Positions 48,690 through 58,212 of a stretch of 64,000 nucleotides of DNA are shown here, piece after piece. A model generated the notes under the pieces. The model searched no databases, was not told the DNA's origin, and saw only the letters and a program-made list of their open reading frames with translations. Position 1 is the stretch's first letter; each line of letters begins with the position of its first letter. A program made the translations under genes and the position numbers. Source of the DNA: Phocaeicola coprophilus (GTDB lineage: Bacteria; Bacteroidota; Bacteroidia; Bacteroidales; Bacteroidaceae); NCBI GenBank assembly GCA_016900015.1, contig JACJJM010000006.1, forward strand, positions 1 to 64,000, given 5' to 3'.

Positions 48690-49429
48690 AAATAAAAAAG
48701 ATCTTGGTGTCTCAGCCTAAACCGACATCTGAGAAATCGCCTTACTACGACATAGCCAACAAGTATGGGGTCGACATCGTGTTCCGCCCTTTCATCAAAG
48801 TTGAAAGTGTATCTGCTAAAGAGTTCAGGCAGCAGAAAGTATCGATACTCGACTATACGGCTATCGTGTTTACCTCGCGCCACGCCATCGACCACTTCTT
48901 CCACCTGTGTGAAGAACTGCGCGTGAGCATCCCCGAGACGATGAAGTATTTCTGCGTCACGGAATCCATCGCCCTCTATATCCAAAAATACGTGCAATAC
49001 CGCAAGCGCAAAGTGTTCTTCGGCGCTACGGGAAAAATCGAGGACCTCATCCCCTCGATGGTCAAGCACAAGGCCGAACGCTATCTCGTGCCCATGTCTG
49101 ACGTGCACAACGACGAAGTGAAAAACCTCCTCGACAAGGCCAAGCTGCAACATACGGAAGTCGTCATGTACCGCACGGTGAGCAACGACTTTGCCCCCGA
49201 CGAGCCGTTTGACTATGACATGCTCATCTTCTTCAGCCCCGTCGGAGTGGCCGCCCTTCAGAAAAACTTCCCCGACTTCAAGCAGGGCGACATCGCCATC
49301 GGCTGCTTCGGTCCGGCAACGGCCAAGGCCGCACGCGACGCGGGCCTGCGCCTCGACGTGGAAGCCCCCACGCCCGCTGCCCCGTCCATGACGGGCGCAC
49401 TGGAGATGTTTCTCAAAGACTTGAAATAA
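48686..49429 (+). CDS. hemD: Uroporphyrinogen-III synthase
   Basis: 247 residues starting at TTG (48686), overlapping the DUF4271 stop. The two-lobed HemD pattern is present: KKILVSQPKP at the start, IVFTSRHAIDHFF, and IFFSPVGVAALQKNF with AIGCFGPATAKAARDAGL. It closes hydroxymethylbilane to uroporphyrinogen III in heme synthesis. The conserved downstream order (rnpA-yidD-tatD-tyrS) is interrupted here by efflux remnants. Confidence 0.9.
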   Translation: MKIKKILVSQPKPTSEKSPYYDIANKYGVDIVFRPFIKVESVSAKEFRQQKVSILDYTAIVFTSRHAIDHFFHLCEELRVSIPETMKYFCVTESIALYIQKYVQYRKRKVFFGATGKIEDLIPSMVKHKAERYLVPMSDVHNDEVKNLLDKAKLQHTEVVMYRTVSNDFAPDEPFDYDMLIFFSPVGVAALQKNFPDFKQGDIAIGCFGPATAKAARDAGLRLDVEAPTPAAPSMTGALEMFLKDLK

Positions 49430-49486
49430 GAGAAGAAACACACAGCGACAAGGAAGTCTCACTAACAATCTATATTATATATGAAG

Positions 49487-49522
49487 AAAGGATGCCCGCT
49501 CGCATGAGCAGGCATCCTTTTT
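49487..49522 (+). terminator. hemD terminator
   Basis: AAAGGATGCC / GGCATCCTTT stem followed by T-run. Confidence 0.85.
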
Positions 49523-49568
49523 CTGTGTGTGTTTCCATAGCCGGACGGACGGCAAGAAGGCGGGAGGG

Positions 49569-50947
49569 TCATTCGCTGCCTCCGCCCAGGGCGTGATAGA
49601 GGTTAATGATGCCCTGTATTTGGTCAAATCGGTCGTTGGTCTCTGTCAGTTCAGCCTGGAGCAAGGCCTGGCGGGCCGTGAGCACTTCGAGGTAGGAAGC
49701 CGAAGTGCTGTGCTCCATCAGCTGCTGCGTGCTGCGGACAGCCTTGTGCAGGGCGTCGAGCTGTTCCGCGTCGATGACAAGGCGGCTGCGGGCGGTCTGC
49801 CACTGCGCGAGGGCATCGTTCACCTCGTTGCCTGCCCGGAGCAGGCTTTGGCGGAAGGAGAGCAAGGCCTCTTCCTGGCGTGCCTTGGCGATACGCAGGT
49901 TGGCAATGTTCTGCCCGCGCTGGAAGAGGGGCTGCGTGAGCGAGCCGAGAGCGCTGAGCAGCCAGTTGCCCGGGTTGATGATGGCCGAGCCGCTGTTGTT
50001 CGTCCATCCCGCCGAACCGCTCAGCGTGATGCGCGGATAGAAAGCCGAGCGGGCGGCATTCGTGTTATAGAACGCCTGTGCGAGGGCGGCTTCGGCCTGG
50101 CGCACGTCGGGACGGCGTTCGAGCAGTTGCAGGGGGACACCCACGGCCAGCTTCTCCGGGAAACGCTGCTCCCCGAGCGTCGTGCGGCTGACAGGGCCCG
50201 GCACACGTCCCAGCAGGGCCGAGAGCGAGTTCTCCTGCGCACGTATCTGCTTGCGGAGGGTCAGCACGGAGCCTTCCACCGAGAGCTTGTTTGCGAGGGC
50301 CTGCGCCACGGCAGCTTCGTTGGCTTCGCCCACCCGTTTGCGCACCTCGTAGGTGCGGACGATTTCCGTCCACGAGTCGAGCGTGCGGAGGCTGATGTCC
50401 AGCTGGCGGTCGAGCGTCAGCAGGTTGTAGTAGCTGTTGGCGATGGTGGCGACGAGCTGCGTCTGCACAGCCTGCCGGTAAGCCTCGCTCTGCTCCAGGG
50501 CGGCACGCGCCCCGCGCTTGGCATTGGTCAGACGTCCGAAGAGGTCGACTTCCCACTCGGTGGAAGCGGCGATGCTGTAAGTCTTGTCGGGCTTCGCGCC
50601 GTCATAGCTGCCCAACTGGCCTTGTGGGCGAGCGTGAGCGAAGGAAGATAGGCCAGGCGCGAAGTGAACAGCGTGGCTTCAGCCTCCTCGACACGCAGGC
50701 GGGCGATGCCCAGGTCGGTATTGTTGGCCAGCCCTTCGCGGATGAGCGCCTGGAGGGCCGGGTCGGTAAAAAGTTCGGTCCAAGGCAGGGAGGCGATAGA
50801 CACCGTGTCGGTCGCCGTCGTGTCCGGGCCATAGAGTCGCTCCAGTCCCTCGACGGCCTGTGCGGGGCGTTCGTAACGCTTGTACGTGCCGCAGGAAGCG
50901 AGCGCGAGGGCGAGCATGATTGTCAGTATGTTTCTTGTCTTTCTCAT
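49569..50947 (-). pseudogene. TolC/OprM-type outer-membrane efflux lipoprotein, frameshifted
   Basis: The lipoprotein start MRKTRNILTIMLALALASCG (ATG at 50947, lipobox Cys) leads into the OprM N-terminus up to SLTLAHKASW; homology continues in another frame from LGSYDGAKPDKTY and stays intact to the end (about 345 more residues; SALLGRVPGP, RRPDVRQAE). One extra C in the C-run at 50626-50628 would restore frame. Outer-membrane channel of an RND pump; probably inactive unless this is a sequencing error. Confidence 0.85.
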
Positions 50948-51112
50948 TGTTCCGTATGTCATAGGGAATCTCTTTACAAAGTTGGATGAAGGCAAAGCAT
51001 ACACAAACGCCGCGGTGAAGAGCATCCATACTCTTTCAACAACACTTTATAATTCTATCATTAAGACTTTCGATACTCTTTCCGCAGCGTGTTCTATACT
51101 CTTTGCCTGACA

Positions 51113-52069
51113 CTATTTATCGTTCTTTTTCACTTTCTCTTCTTTCCGTTTCCGGATGTCCTCCATCTCGCTCTGGATTTCCCAGTCGGGATGAGGGAGG
51201 AACTCCACGGACTTCACACGTTCCTGTATGTATTGGAACATGACGAAGAACACAGGCACGAGGAACAGGATAGCCAGGATGCCGAACACCATGCCTCCCA
51301 CCACGCCTGAGCCCAGCGAAGAGTTGCCGTTAGCCCCCGCGCCACTGGCGAACATCAACGGCAGCAAGCCGAAAATCATCGCGAGCACGGTCATCAGGAT
51401 GGGACGGAAGCGGACGCGGGACGCGGCAAGGGCCGCCTGCACAAGCGACATGCCCGCACGCCGGCGGTCGGCTGCATACTCTGTCAACAGGATAGCCGTC
51501 TTGGCCAGCAGGCCGATAAGCATGATAAGACCCGTCTGCATGTAAATGTTGTTCTCCAGCCCCATGAGCTTGGCGAAGAGGAAGCTGCCCATCAGCCCGA
51601 AGGGCACGGCCAGGATGACGGCAAAGGGCACGAAAAAGCTCTCGTAGAGGCCGCACAGGATGAGGTAGACGAAGACGGTGCAGATGAGGAAGATGACACC
51701 TGTGTTGTTCGTCGTCTGGCTCTCCTCGCGCGAGATGCCTGCAAACTCGAACCCGTAGCCGCGCGGCAGGCTCTCGGCTGCCACTTCGCGGATGGCCTGG
51801 ATGGCGTCGCCCGCGTTGGAGGCCGTGGAGTGGATGTAGGTCATGTTTTCCACACCGTTGATGGCCTCTTCCAGGGGGACGATTACCGACTTCTGCACCG
51901 TCTCGGCGTTCGCGCCGGAATAGCTGGTCATGACCTCCACCGTGGGCGGAGCGATGCTGGGGAACTGCTCGACAGGCAGCGTCACCAGCGCGATGCACCC
52001 CAACAGCACGATGGCCACCGAGATGACGATGGAGAGCACCGGCCGTTCGATAAATGTCTTCAGTTTCAT
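51113..52069 (-). pseudogene. RND efflux pump (AcrB-like) with a large in-frame internal deletion
   Basis: 318 residues instead of about 1040. Residues 1-85 are the normal N-terminus (MKLKTFIERPVLSIVISVAI, LPVEQFPSIAPP, STASN) and from about 87 the sequence is the normal C-terminal fourth (AIQAIREVAAESLP, then the last membrane helices with VFFVMFQYIQERV). The join is in frame near nucleotide 51811. Pore, docking and most of the membrane domain are missing, so it cannot pump. No membrane-fusion protein gene is present. Confidence 0.9.
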
Positions 52070-52091
52070 ACTTAATATAATGAAGAATTAA

Positions 52092-52283
52092 GAAGCTGTT
52101 TTGAATTTCTACAAAAAGTTTTTCTCGGCTTGATGTATCCGTTTTCGTGTGCGTTTTGGGCGATTTTTTGGCCCTTTTCGCTTCTGTTCTTTGTCAGATG
52201 GCCCGCCATCTTCCTCATCACGGAAGCAAAAATGACTCAAAAACTCATCCCAAATCATCACACGATAAATTCAAAACAGCTTC
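52092..52283. mobile_element. 192-bp element with 17-bp terminal inverted repeats (MITE-like)
   Basis: GAAGCTGTTTTGAATTT (52092-52108) and AAATTCAAAACAGCTTC (52267-52283) are perfect inverted copies. Left end also matches the element at 2518-2576. No transposase inside. It is next to the deleted RND gene and upstream of the truncated MATE gene; the rest of the 320-base gap has no other feature. Confidence 0.7.
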
Positions 52284-52389
52284 TGATTATGCATGTTCGG
52301 GCCCCGGATATTTGCATTCTTCCGAAAGTTGACCCTTCTTTGCAACGCGAAATGGCTGCCGACAGCATCAGCGAACTCGTCGGGGAGGA

Positions 52390-53295
52390 ATGACGGATGC
52401 CCGCAGCCTCCTGCGCGGGCTGGGCGACTCGAAGTCGCCGCTCTACTTCGTGCTCATCGCCTGCATCATCAACATCGGGGTCGACTTCCTGCTGGTCGGG
52501 GGATTCGGGCTGCGTGCGGCCGGTGCCGCCATCGCCACGGTGCTGTCGCAAGGCATCAGCTTCCTGACGGCCCTGTGGTTTCTCCACCGCCGGGGATTCC
52601 ACTTCGCGTTCGGCTGGCGCGACATCCGGCCGAACCGCTTCCTCTCCGGGCAAATCACGAAGCTCGGCGCACCCATCGCCCTGCAGGATGCGCTGATAAA
52701 TGTCTCGTTCCTCCTGATTACGGTCATTGTCAACCAGATGGGCGTCGTGGCCTCAGCCGCACTGGGCGTCGTGGAGAAAATCATCGTATTTGCCATGCTT
52801 CCGCCCACGGCCATCGCCGCAGCCGTGGCCACCATGACGGCGCAAAACTACGGCGCGGGGCTGGTCAGGCGCATGACGCGCTGCCTCTGGTCGGGCGTCG
52901 GGATGGCCCTGACGTTCGGCCTGGCCGTGTGTGTCTACGCGCAATTCCTACCAGCGACGCTGACGGGCGTCTTCACAAACGATGCCGCCGTGGTCGACAT
53001 GGCAGCCGGCTACCTGCGCGGCTACAGCATCGACTGCGTGATGGTGAGCTTCGTGTTCTGCTTCAATTCCTACTTCAGCGGACAGGGCAATTCGCTCTTC
53101 CCGATGATACACAGCCTGATAGCCACCTTCCTGTTTCGCATCCCGCTGTCCTACCTCTTCGGCCAATGGGACCCTACGGACCTGCAGCTCATGGGCTACG
53201 CTCCTCCCCTGTCGACGCTGGTCTCGCTGCTGATCTGCCTCTGGTACCTGCGCCGCAACAACTGGAAGCTGCGGGCCGAACAACCGGCAGCGTGA
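52390..53295 (+). pseudogene. MATE-family efflux transporter, 5'-truncated
   Basis: 301 residues instead of about 450. Homology begins abruptly at SLLRGLGDSKSPLYF (middle of the protein, before membrane helix five) and runs to the normal C-terminus, with GAPIALQDALI, GVFTNDAAVVDMAAGYLRG. The first four helices are absent and the sequence upstream is unrelated. Unlikely to be functional. Confidence 0.85.
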
Positions 53296-53329
53296 ACGGA
53301 CGCGGCCCGATGTGGGCAAAACCAAGCTG

Positions 53330-53410
53330 TTAAGGGTGGCCGACCACGCCCTTAACTCCGTGGTCGGCTACCCTTCTTTCCGTGGACGGACGGAAAGGAA
53401 GGCCTCCGCG
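53330..53410. repeat. GC-rich intergenic repeat (GGACGGAAAGGA family), copy E
   Basis: TTAAGGGTGGCCGACCACG, CGTGGTCGGCTACCCTT, GGACGGACGGAAAGGAAGG words; the first two form a hairpin. Confidence 0.65.
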
Positions 53411-53479
53411 AACGCAGTCCGGCCCGACCGCAAAACACAAAAATCGCAGCAAACAAAAACTGTTTTGCCGAATAAAGTG

Positions 53480-53487
53480 TAACTTTG
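53480..53487 (+). promoter_or_regulatory. -7 box of rnpA operon
   Basis: TAACTTTG, 33 bases before the rnpA ATG at 53521. Confidence 0.65.
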
Positions 53488-53520
53488 CAACCTGAACTCA
53501 TCGTCCCGAAACACCGATTT

Positions 53521-53928
53521 ATGGAAACAAACGAAGCAACCCGCCGACCACAAACATTCCGCAAAGAAGAGCGCCTGTGCCGCCAGCTTCTTATCGACCG
53601 CCTGTTTGCAGGGGGAAGCAAGTCCATGTCGGCTTTTCCGATGCGCCTGGTCTACCTGCCCGTGGAAGCAAGCGAGGCCAATGCGCCCGTCACGCTGCTC
53701 ATCAGTGTGCCGAAGAAACGGTTTCGCCGGGCGGTGAAGCGCAACCGCGTCAAGCGGCAGATACGCGAAGCCTACCGCAAGAACAAACACATCCTGCTCG
53801 ACACGGTCGAGGCAAAAGGCCTCCATCTCATCATGGGCGTCATCTGGCTGGACAACGAGCTGTCACCCTCCGCCGAAGTGGAAAAACGCCTTGTCAACCT
53901 GCTCCAGCGGTTGGCCGAACGTCTGTAA
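53521..53928 (+). CDS. rnpA: Ribonuclease P protein component
   Basis: 135 residues. The RNase P signature [21 protein letters not shown] region (basic, about 63-83) is complete. It helps RNase P RNA remove tRNA leaders. A longer in-frame start (53485) precedes the promoter. First gene of the rnpA-yidD-tatD block. Confidence 0.95.
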   Translation: METNEATRRPQTFRKEERLCRQLLIDRLFAGGSKSMSAFPMRLVYLPVEASEANAPVTLLISVPKKRFRRAVKRNRVKRQIREAYRKNKHILLDTVEAKGLHLIMGVIWLDNELSPSAEVEKRLVNLLQRLAERL

Positions 53929-53945
53929 CCCCATTCCGGCCGCCT

Positions 53946-54194
53946 ATGAACCTGCACAACGTATTGAACCGCCTGAACCATCTGTTGGCCGAAATGCTCC
54001 TGCTGCCCATCTATTTCTACCGCAACTGCATTTCCCCGCTGACGCCCCCCTCGTGCCGCTTCACGCCCACCTGCTCGCAGTATGCCATCGAGGCCATCCG
54101 CAAACACGGGCCTTTCAAGGGGCTTTACCTGGCCATCCGCCGCCTGCTGCGCTGCCACCCGTGGGGAGGTTCGGGCTATGACCCCGTCCCGTAA
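53946..54194 (+). CDS. yidD: Membrane protein insertion efficiency factor YidD
   Basis: 82 residues. Amphipathic start, then [27 protein letters not shown] and [12 protein letters not shown], the conserved YidD cysteines and HP-GG end. Assists Sec/YidC insertion of membrane proteins. 17 bases after rnpA and 11 before the tatD-type gene. Confidence 0.95.
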   Translation: MNLHNVLNRLNHLLAEMLLLPIYFYRNCISPLTPPSCRFTPTCSQYAIEAIRKHGPFKGLYLAIRRLLRCHPWGGSGYDPVP

Positions 54195-54205
54195 ACATCC
54201 GCCCC

Positions 54206-54871
54206 ATGATACCTTTGGACATACATACCCACCGTCTGCCCGACGAGCCGGGCACAGCCGTCGTCAGCCTGGAGGCCGGAGAGGGTCTCGCCTTGCCGTC
54301 GTCACCCTGCTCCGTGGGCATCCATCCCTGGCACATCACCGGGGGATGGCAGACACAGATGGAAACCCTCGCCCGCCTTGCCGCCAGCCCGCAGATGGTC
54401 GCGCTGGGCGAATGCGGACTTGACAAGGCCTGCCTGAAGACACTGCTTCCGACAGAGCGCGGGGCGGCCTTTGCCCTTCAGGAGGAAGTGTTCGAGGCCC
54501 ACGTGCGCCTGAGCGAGGCGTGCGGCAAGCCGCTCATCATCCACTGCGTACGGGCCTACAATGAGCTTGTGGCGCTCCGGCGCAGACACCGTGCACGGCA
54601 GGCATGGGTGGTCCACGGCTTCCGCGGCAACCGGCAAGTGGCCGCCGCGCTGCTGGATGCAGGGTGTCATCTCTCCTTCGGCGAACGCTACCAGGCGGAA
54701 GCCCTGCGTGCCGTCCCCGCCGACCGGCTCTTTGTCGAGACCGACGAGAGCCTCCAGCCGGCAAGCGCCATCCTGGCCGGCGTGGCACACGACCGCGGCC
54801 TGACGCCCGAAGAATTTGCACAACAACTACAGACCAACTATAAAAACGTATTTCTCCATGAAAATACTTGA
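54206..54871 (+). CDS. TatD-family hydrolase
   Basis: 221 residues. DIHTH metal motif (5-9), GIHPWH (38-43), GECGLD, IIHCVRAYNEL and LFVETDES metal ligands are all present. TatD-like enzymes are metal-dependent DNases/deacetylases. Shorter than typical (about 260) but motifs are complete. Overlaps the acetyltransferase by 14 bases. Confidence 0.92.
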   Translation: MIPLDIHTHRLPDEPGTAVVSLEAGEGLALPSSPCSVGIHPWHITGGWQTQMETLARLAASPQMVALGECGLDKACLKTLLPTERGAAFALQEEVFEAHVRLSEACGKPLIIHCVRAYNELVALRRRHRARQAWVVHGFRGNRQVAAALLDAGCHLSFGERYQAEALRAVPADRLFVETDESLQPASAILAGVAHDRGLTPEEFAQQLQTNYKNVFLHENT

Positions 54872-55376
54872 AACCGAACGCCTCCTGCTCCGCACGATGG
54901 ACGAAGGCGACTACGAAGCCCTCTGCCTCATCCTGCAAGACCCGGAAGTGATGTATGCTTACGCCCACGCCTTCACCGACGAGGAAGTGCGCCTCTGGCT
55001 GCGCCGCCAGCAGGAACGCTATGCCCGCGACGGCTTCGGGCTCTGGGCCGTCGTGCTGAAAGAGAGCGGCACGATGATCGGCCAGTGCGGGTTGACCCTG
55101 CAGCCCTGCGACGGGCGCACGATGGTCGAAGTGGGCTACCTCTTCCGGAAAGCCTACTGGCACCGGGGCTACGCGACCGAAGCGGCCATCGCCTGCAAAC
55201 GCCATGCCTTCAGCCTCCCCGGCATCAGCGAAGTGTGTTCCATCATCCGCGACATCAACCGTCCCTCACAGGCCGTCGCCCTGCGCAACGGCATGACACA
55301 CCGCGGCACGTTCACGAAGCACTATTGCGGCATGGACATGCCCCACTATGTCTACATCACGTCCCGCGCGGATTAG
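54858..55376 (+). CDS. GNAT-family N-acetyltransferase (RimJ/RimL-type)
   Basis: 172 residues. LETERLLLRTMDEGDYEAL start, VEVGYLFRKAYWHRGYATEA (acetyl-CoA loop, about 93-112) and NRPSQAVALRNGM are the RimJ/RimL-type (acetyltransf_3) pattern. Substrate unknown. Start at 54858, within the end of the TatD gene, so coupled. Confidence 0.9.
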   Translation: MKILETERLLLRTMDEGDYEALCLILQDPEVMYAYAHAFTDEEVRLWLRRQQERYARDGFGLWAVVLKESGTMIGQCGLTLQPCDGRTMVEVGYLFRKAYWHRGYATEAAIACKRHAFSLPGISEVCSIIRDINRPSQAVALRNGMTHRGTFTKHYCGMDMPHYVYITSRAD

Positions 55377-55435
55377 TTTCTCGGGTCAAACCACAAAGTT
55401 TGCCTCTTTTTATTGGCTTTTCAGATAAAGTGTCG

Positions 55436-55443
55436 TACTTTTG
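55436..55443 (+). promoter_or_regulatory. tyrS -7 box
   Basis: TACTTTTG, 55 bases before the tyrS ATG. Confidence 0.6.
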
Positions 55444-55498
55444 CCCAGAACGTTACAAGACAAAACATTTATAAACAAAAACATTAAAGAATCATTCG

Positions 55499-56791
55499 AT
55501 GAATTTTGTAGAAGAATTAAGATGGCGCGGGATGCTTCACACCATGATGCCCGGCACAGAAGAGTTATTGGCTAAAGAACAAGTGACAGCTTATCTGGGT
55601 ATTGACCCGACGGCCGATTCCCTTCACATCGGTCACTTGTGTGGCGTGATGATGCTCCGCCATTTGCAACGTTGCGGCCACAAACCCCTGGCTTTGGTGG
55701 GCGGAGCGACCGGCATGATCGGAGACCCTTCGGGCAAATCTGCCGAACGCAACCTGCTCGACGAAGAGACTCTGCGCCATAACCAGGAATGTATCAAAAA
55801 GCAACTGGCCAAGTTCCTGGACTTTGATTCAAACGAACCGAACAAAGCCGAACTGGTCAACAACTACGACTGGATGAAAGACTTCACCTTCCTCGACTTT
55901 GCACGCGAGGTGGGCAAACGCATCACCGTGAACTACATGATGGCAAAAGACTCCGTGCAGAAACGCCTCAACGGCGAAGCACGCGACGGACTGTCGTTCA
56001 CGGAATTCACCTATCAACTGATTCAAGGCTACGACTTCCTATACCTGAACACGCACAAGAACTGCAAGTTGCAGATGGGCGGTTCGGACCAATGGGGCAA
56101 CATGACGACCGGCACGGAGCTTATCCGCCGTACCACAGGGGCCGAAGCCTACGCCCTGACCTGCCCGCTCATCACCAAGGCCGACGGAGGCAAGTTCGGC
56201 AAGACGGAGAGCGGCAACGTATGGCTCGACCCGCGCTACACTTCGCCCTACAAATTCTACCAGTTCTGGCTCAACGTAAGCGATGACGACGCCGCACGCT
56301 ACATCAAGATATTCACCTCGCTCAGCCGCGAAGAAATCGAAGCCCTCATCGCCGAGCATGCTGAAGCCCCCCACTTGCGCGTGCTCCAAAAACGTCTGGC
56401 CAAGGAAGTGACCATCATGGTCCACTCCGAGGAAGACTACAACGCCGCCGTCGAGGCATCGGGCATCCTTTTCGGAAACGCCACCTCCGAAGCGCTCCAC
56501 AAGCTCGACGAGGCCACGCTGCTGGCCGTGTTTGAAGGCGTGCCGCAGTTTGAAGTGTCGCGCGACCTGCTCGCCGGAGGCGTGAAAGCCGTCGACCTGC
56601 TCGCCGAACATACCGGCGTGTTCGCCTCCAAGGGCGAGATGCGCAAGCTGGTGCAAGGCGGAGGCGTGTCGCTCAACAAGGAGAAACTGGCAGCCTTCGA
56701 CCAGGTCATCACCACGTCTGACCTCGTGGCCGACAAATACCTCGTCGTGCAACGCGGCAAGAAGAATTACTACCTGGTGATTGCACGATAA
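55499..56791 (+). CDS. tyrS: Tyrosyl-tRNA synthetase
   Basis: 430 residues. Class I motifs HIGH (43-46) and KFGKT (KMSKS equivalent, about 232-236), tyrosine-binding GSDQWGN and a C-terminal S4 domain ([20 protein letters not shown]). Charges tRNA-Tyr. Followed by a strong terminator. Confidence 0.97.
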   Translation: MNFVEELRWRGMLHTMMPGTEELLAKEQVTAYLGIDPTADSLHIGHLCGVMMLRHLQRCGHKPLALVGGATGMIGDPSGKSAERNLLDEETLRHNQECIKKQLAKFLDFDSNEPNKAELVNNYDWMKDFTFLDFAREVGKRITVNYMMAKDSVQKRLNGEARDGLSFTEFTYQLIQGYDFLYLNTHKNCKLQMGGSDQWGNMTTGTELIRRTTGAEAYALTCPLITKADGGKFGKTESGNVWLDPRYTSPYKFYQFWLNVSDDDAARYIKIFTSLSREEIEALIAEHAEAPHLRVLQKRLAKEVTIMVHSEEDYNAAVEASGILFGNATSEALHKLDEATLLAVFEGVPQFEVSRDLLAGGVKAVDLLAEHTGVFASKGEMRKLVQGGGVSLNKEKLAAFDQVITTSDLVADKYLVVQRGKKNYYLVIAR

Positions 56792-56816
56792 GCAATCGCC
56801 ATACATAATATACAAG

Positions 56817-56849
56817 AAAAGCCGCCTACGAAAGCCGCAGGCGGCTTTT
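56817..56849 (+). terminator. tyrS terminator
   Basis: GCCGCCT / AGGCGGC stem followed by TTTT; A-run on the other side could also end minus transcripts. Confidence 0.85.
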
Positions 56850-56872
56850 CATTGAAAAAAGTAGCCTCAAGG

Positions 56873-56904
56873 TTTGGAAGATGTCAGAGAAAGCTCTATC
56901 TTTG
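56873..56904 (+). promoter_or_regulatory. tRNA-Gln promoter
   Basis: TTTG at 56873-56876 and TATCTTTG at 56897-56904, 20 bases apart. Confidence 0.8.
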
Positions 56905-56935
56905 CAACGCTTTTCAAAAGAAAGCACCTGATGAT

Positions 56936-57006
56936 TGGACTATGGTGTAATGGCAGCACAACAGGTTTTGGTTCTGTTTGTCTAGGTTCGAATCCTGGTA
57001 GTCCAA
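56936..57006 (+). tRNA. tRNA-Gln (anticodon TTG)
   Basis: 71 bases: acceptor TGGACTA / TAGTCCA, anticodon stem ACAGG / TCTGT with loop TTTTGGT (anticodon TTG), T-arm CTAGGTTCGAATCCTGG, discriminator A. CCA is not encoded. Confidence 0.95.
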
Positions 57007-57015
57007 CACAAAAAA

Positions 57016-57048
57016 AGTTCTGAAAGATTTACTTTCGGAACTTTTTTT
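57016..57048 (+). terminator. tRNA-Gln terminator
   Basis: AGTTCTGAAAG / CTTTCGGAACT stem, then seven T. Confidence 0.85.
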
Positions 57049-57100
57049 GTTTATTTGCATGTCCTAAAATGAGGGTCAGCCCGAACCCCCTGTGGGTATG

Positions 57101-57298
57101 TCAGATCTGCACAGTCAGTTTGCATAATCTTAAAATAAAGAAGGGCATATCTCCGACTCCCCTAAACTGTGTTCTGAAGGCTTTAATTTTTGCATTGAAT
57201 GATTCCGCAGTATCCAGGCTTTTTATTTTATTGCAGCATAAGGCAAGCTTTCCACGTGCCACATCCTTGTCATAGCGCTTGTCATATACAAAAACAGA
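57101..57298 (-). pseudogene. C-terminal remnant of an ISL3/ISAon1-like transposase
   Basis: 66 codons on the minus strand ending at TGA (57101). The words YDKRYDKDVARGKLAL, AESFNAKIKAFR and VGDMPFFILRLCKL follow the C-terminal DDE transposase pattern (E-x-FN-x-KIK ... FF-x3-RL). No inverted repeats or rest of the element seen. AT-rich. Confidence 0.6.
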
Positions 57299-57299
57299 A

Positions 57300-57339
57300 G
57301 CGACCGGAAATTCAGGTGTTACCCATCCTTTCCGGTCGC
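57300..57339 (-). terminator. kdu operon terminator
   Basis: GCGACCGGAAA / TTTCCGGTCGC perfect 11-bp inverted repeat; on the minus strand followed by TTCTGTTTTTG. Confidence 0.75.
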
Positions 57340-57369
57340 CCTAACACAAAGAATAGCCAGTTTGGCTAA

Positions 57370-58164
57370 TTATTTCGGTTGCTTTCCAATGTAGGCCAGG
57401 ATGCCTCCGTCGACATAGAGCACTTGGCCGTTGATGAAGTTCGAAGCGTCGGAAGCGAGGAACACGGCCGAACCCATCAGGTCTTCGGGCGTACCCCAGC
57501 GGGCTGCCGGAGTCTTGGCCACGATGAACGAATCAAACGGGTGACGGGAGCCGTCCGGCTGGCGTTCACGCAGCGGAGCTGTCTGCGGAGTGGCGATGTA
57601 GCCCGGGCCGATGCCGTTGCATTGGATGTTGTATTCACCATATTCGGAAGCGATGTTGCGGGTCAACATCTTCAGGCCACCCTTGGCTGCGGCGTAGGCC
57701 GACACGGTCTCGCGGCCCAGTTCGCTCATCATGGAGCAGATGTTGATAATCTTTCCGTGGCCTTTCTTGATCATAGCCGGGATGACAGCTTTCGACACGA
57801 TGAACGGGGCTGTCAGGTCGATGTCGATGACCTGGCGGAATTCCTCCACCTTCATGTCCACCATCGGGATACGCTTGATGATGCCTGCATTGTTGACCAG
57901 GATGTCGATGACGCCCAGCGTCTTTTCGATGTCAGCCACCATTGCCTTCACGTCTTCCTCGTTTGTCACGTCGCAGAGGTAGCCCTTCGCGTCGATTCCC
58001 AGAGCCTTATAGTCGGCAAGCGCTTTGTCCATGTGTTCCTTACTGCGGCAGTTGAACGCGATTTTCGCGCCTGCCTCGGCCAGTCCCTGTGCCATTGCGA
58101 AGCCGATGCCGTAAGCGGCGCCGGTCACCAAAGCAACTTTACCTTCGAGTGAAAAATTTACCAT
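57370..58164 (-). CDS. kduD: 2-deoxy-D-gluconate 3-dehydrogenase / gluconate 5-dehydrogenase (KduD-type SDR)
   Basis: 264 residues, classical SDR. Glycine motif GAAYGIG (16-22), NNAG, and YAAAK catalytic pair. Next to kduI, so it most likely reduces 2,5-diketo-3-deoxygluconate to KDG in pectin-derived uronate breakdown. The 48-base gap to kduI suggests cotranscription from the promoter at 59087. Confidence 0.92.
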   Translation of the reverse strand: MVNFSLEGKVALVTGAAYGIGFAMAQGLAEAGAKIAFNCRSKEHMDKALADYKALGIDAKGYLCDVTNEEDVKAMVADIEKTLGVIDILVNNAGIIKRIPMVDMKVEEFRQVIDIDLTAPFIVSKAVIPAMIKKGHGKIINICSMMSELGRETVSAYAAAKGGLKMLTRNIASEYGEYNIQCNGIGPGYIATPQTAPLRERQPDGSRHPFDSFIVAKTPAARWGTPEDLMGSAVFLASDASNFINGQVLYVDGGILAYIGKQPK

Positions 58165-58212
58165 AGTCGTATTGTTTTGTTTAATTGTGAAATGTCGTCA
58201 TTGGCTGTCTGC

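Noticed and set aside
52130-52393. 87-codon frame upstream of the MATE gene as its missing N-terminus
   Set aside because: Sequence is unlike MATE helices and overlaps the inverted-repeat element.
57300-57340. Continuation of the transposase remnant upstream of 57298
   Set aside because: The frame stays open, but this stretch is a perfect terminator-like inverted repeat for the kdu genes, so the coding call stops before it.
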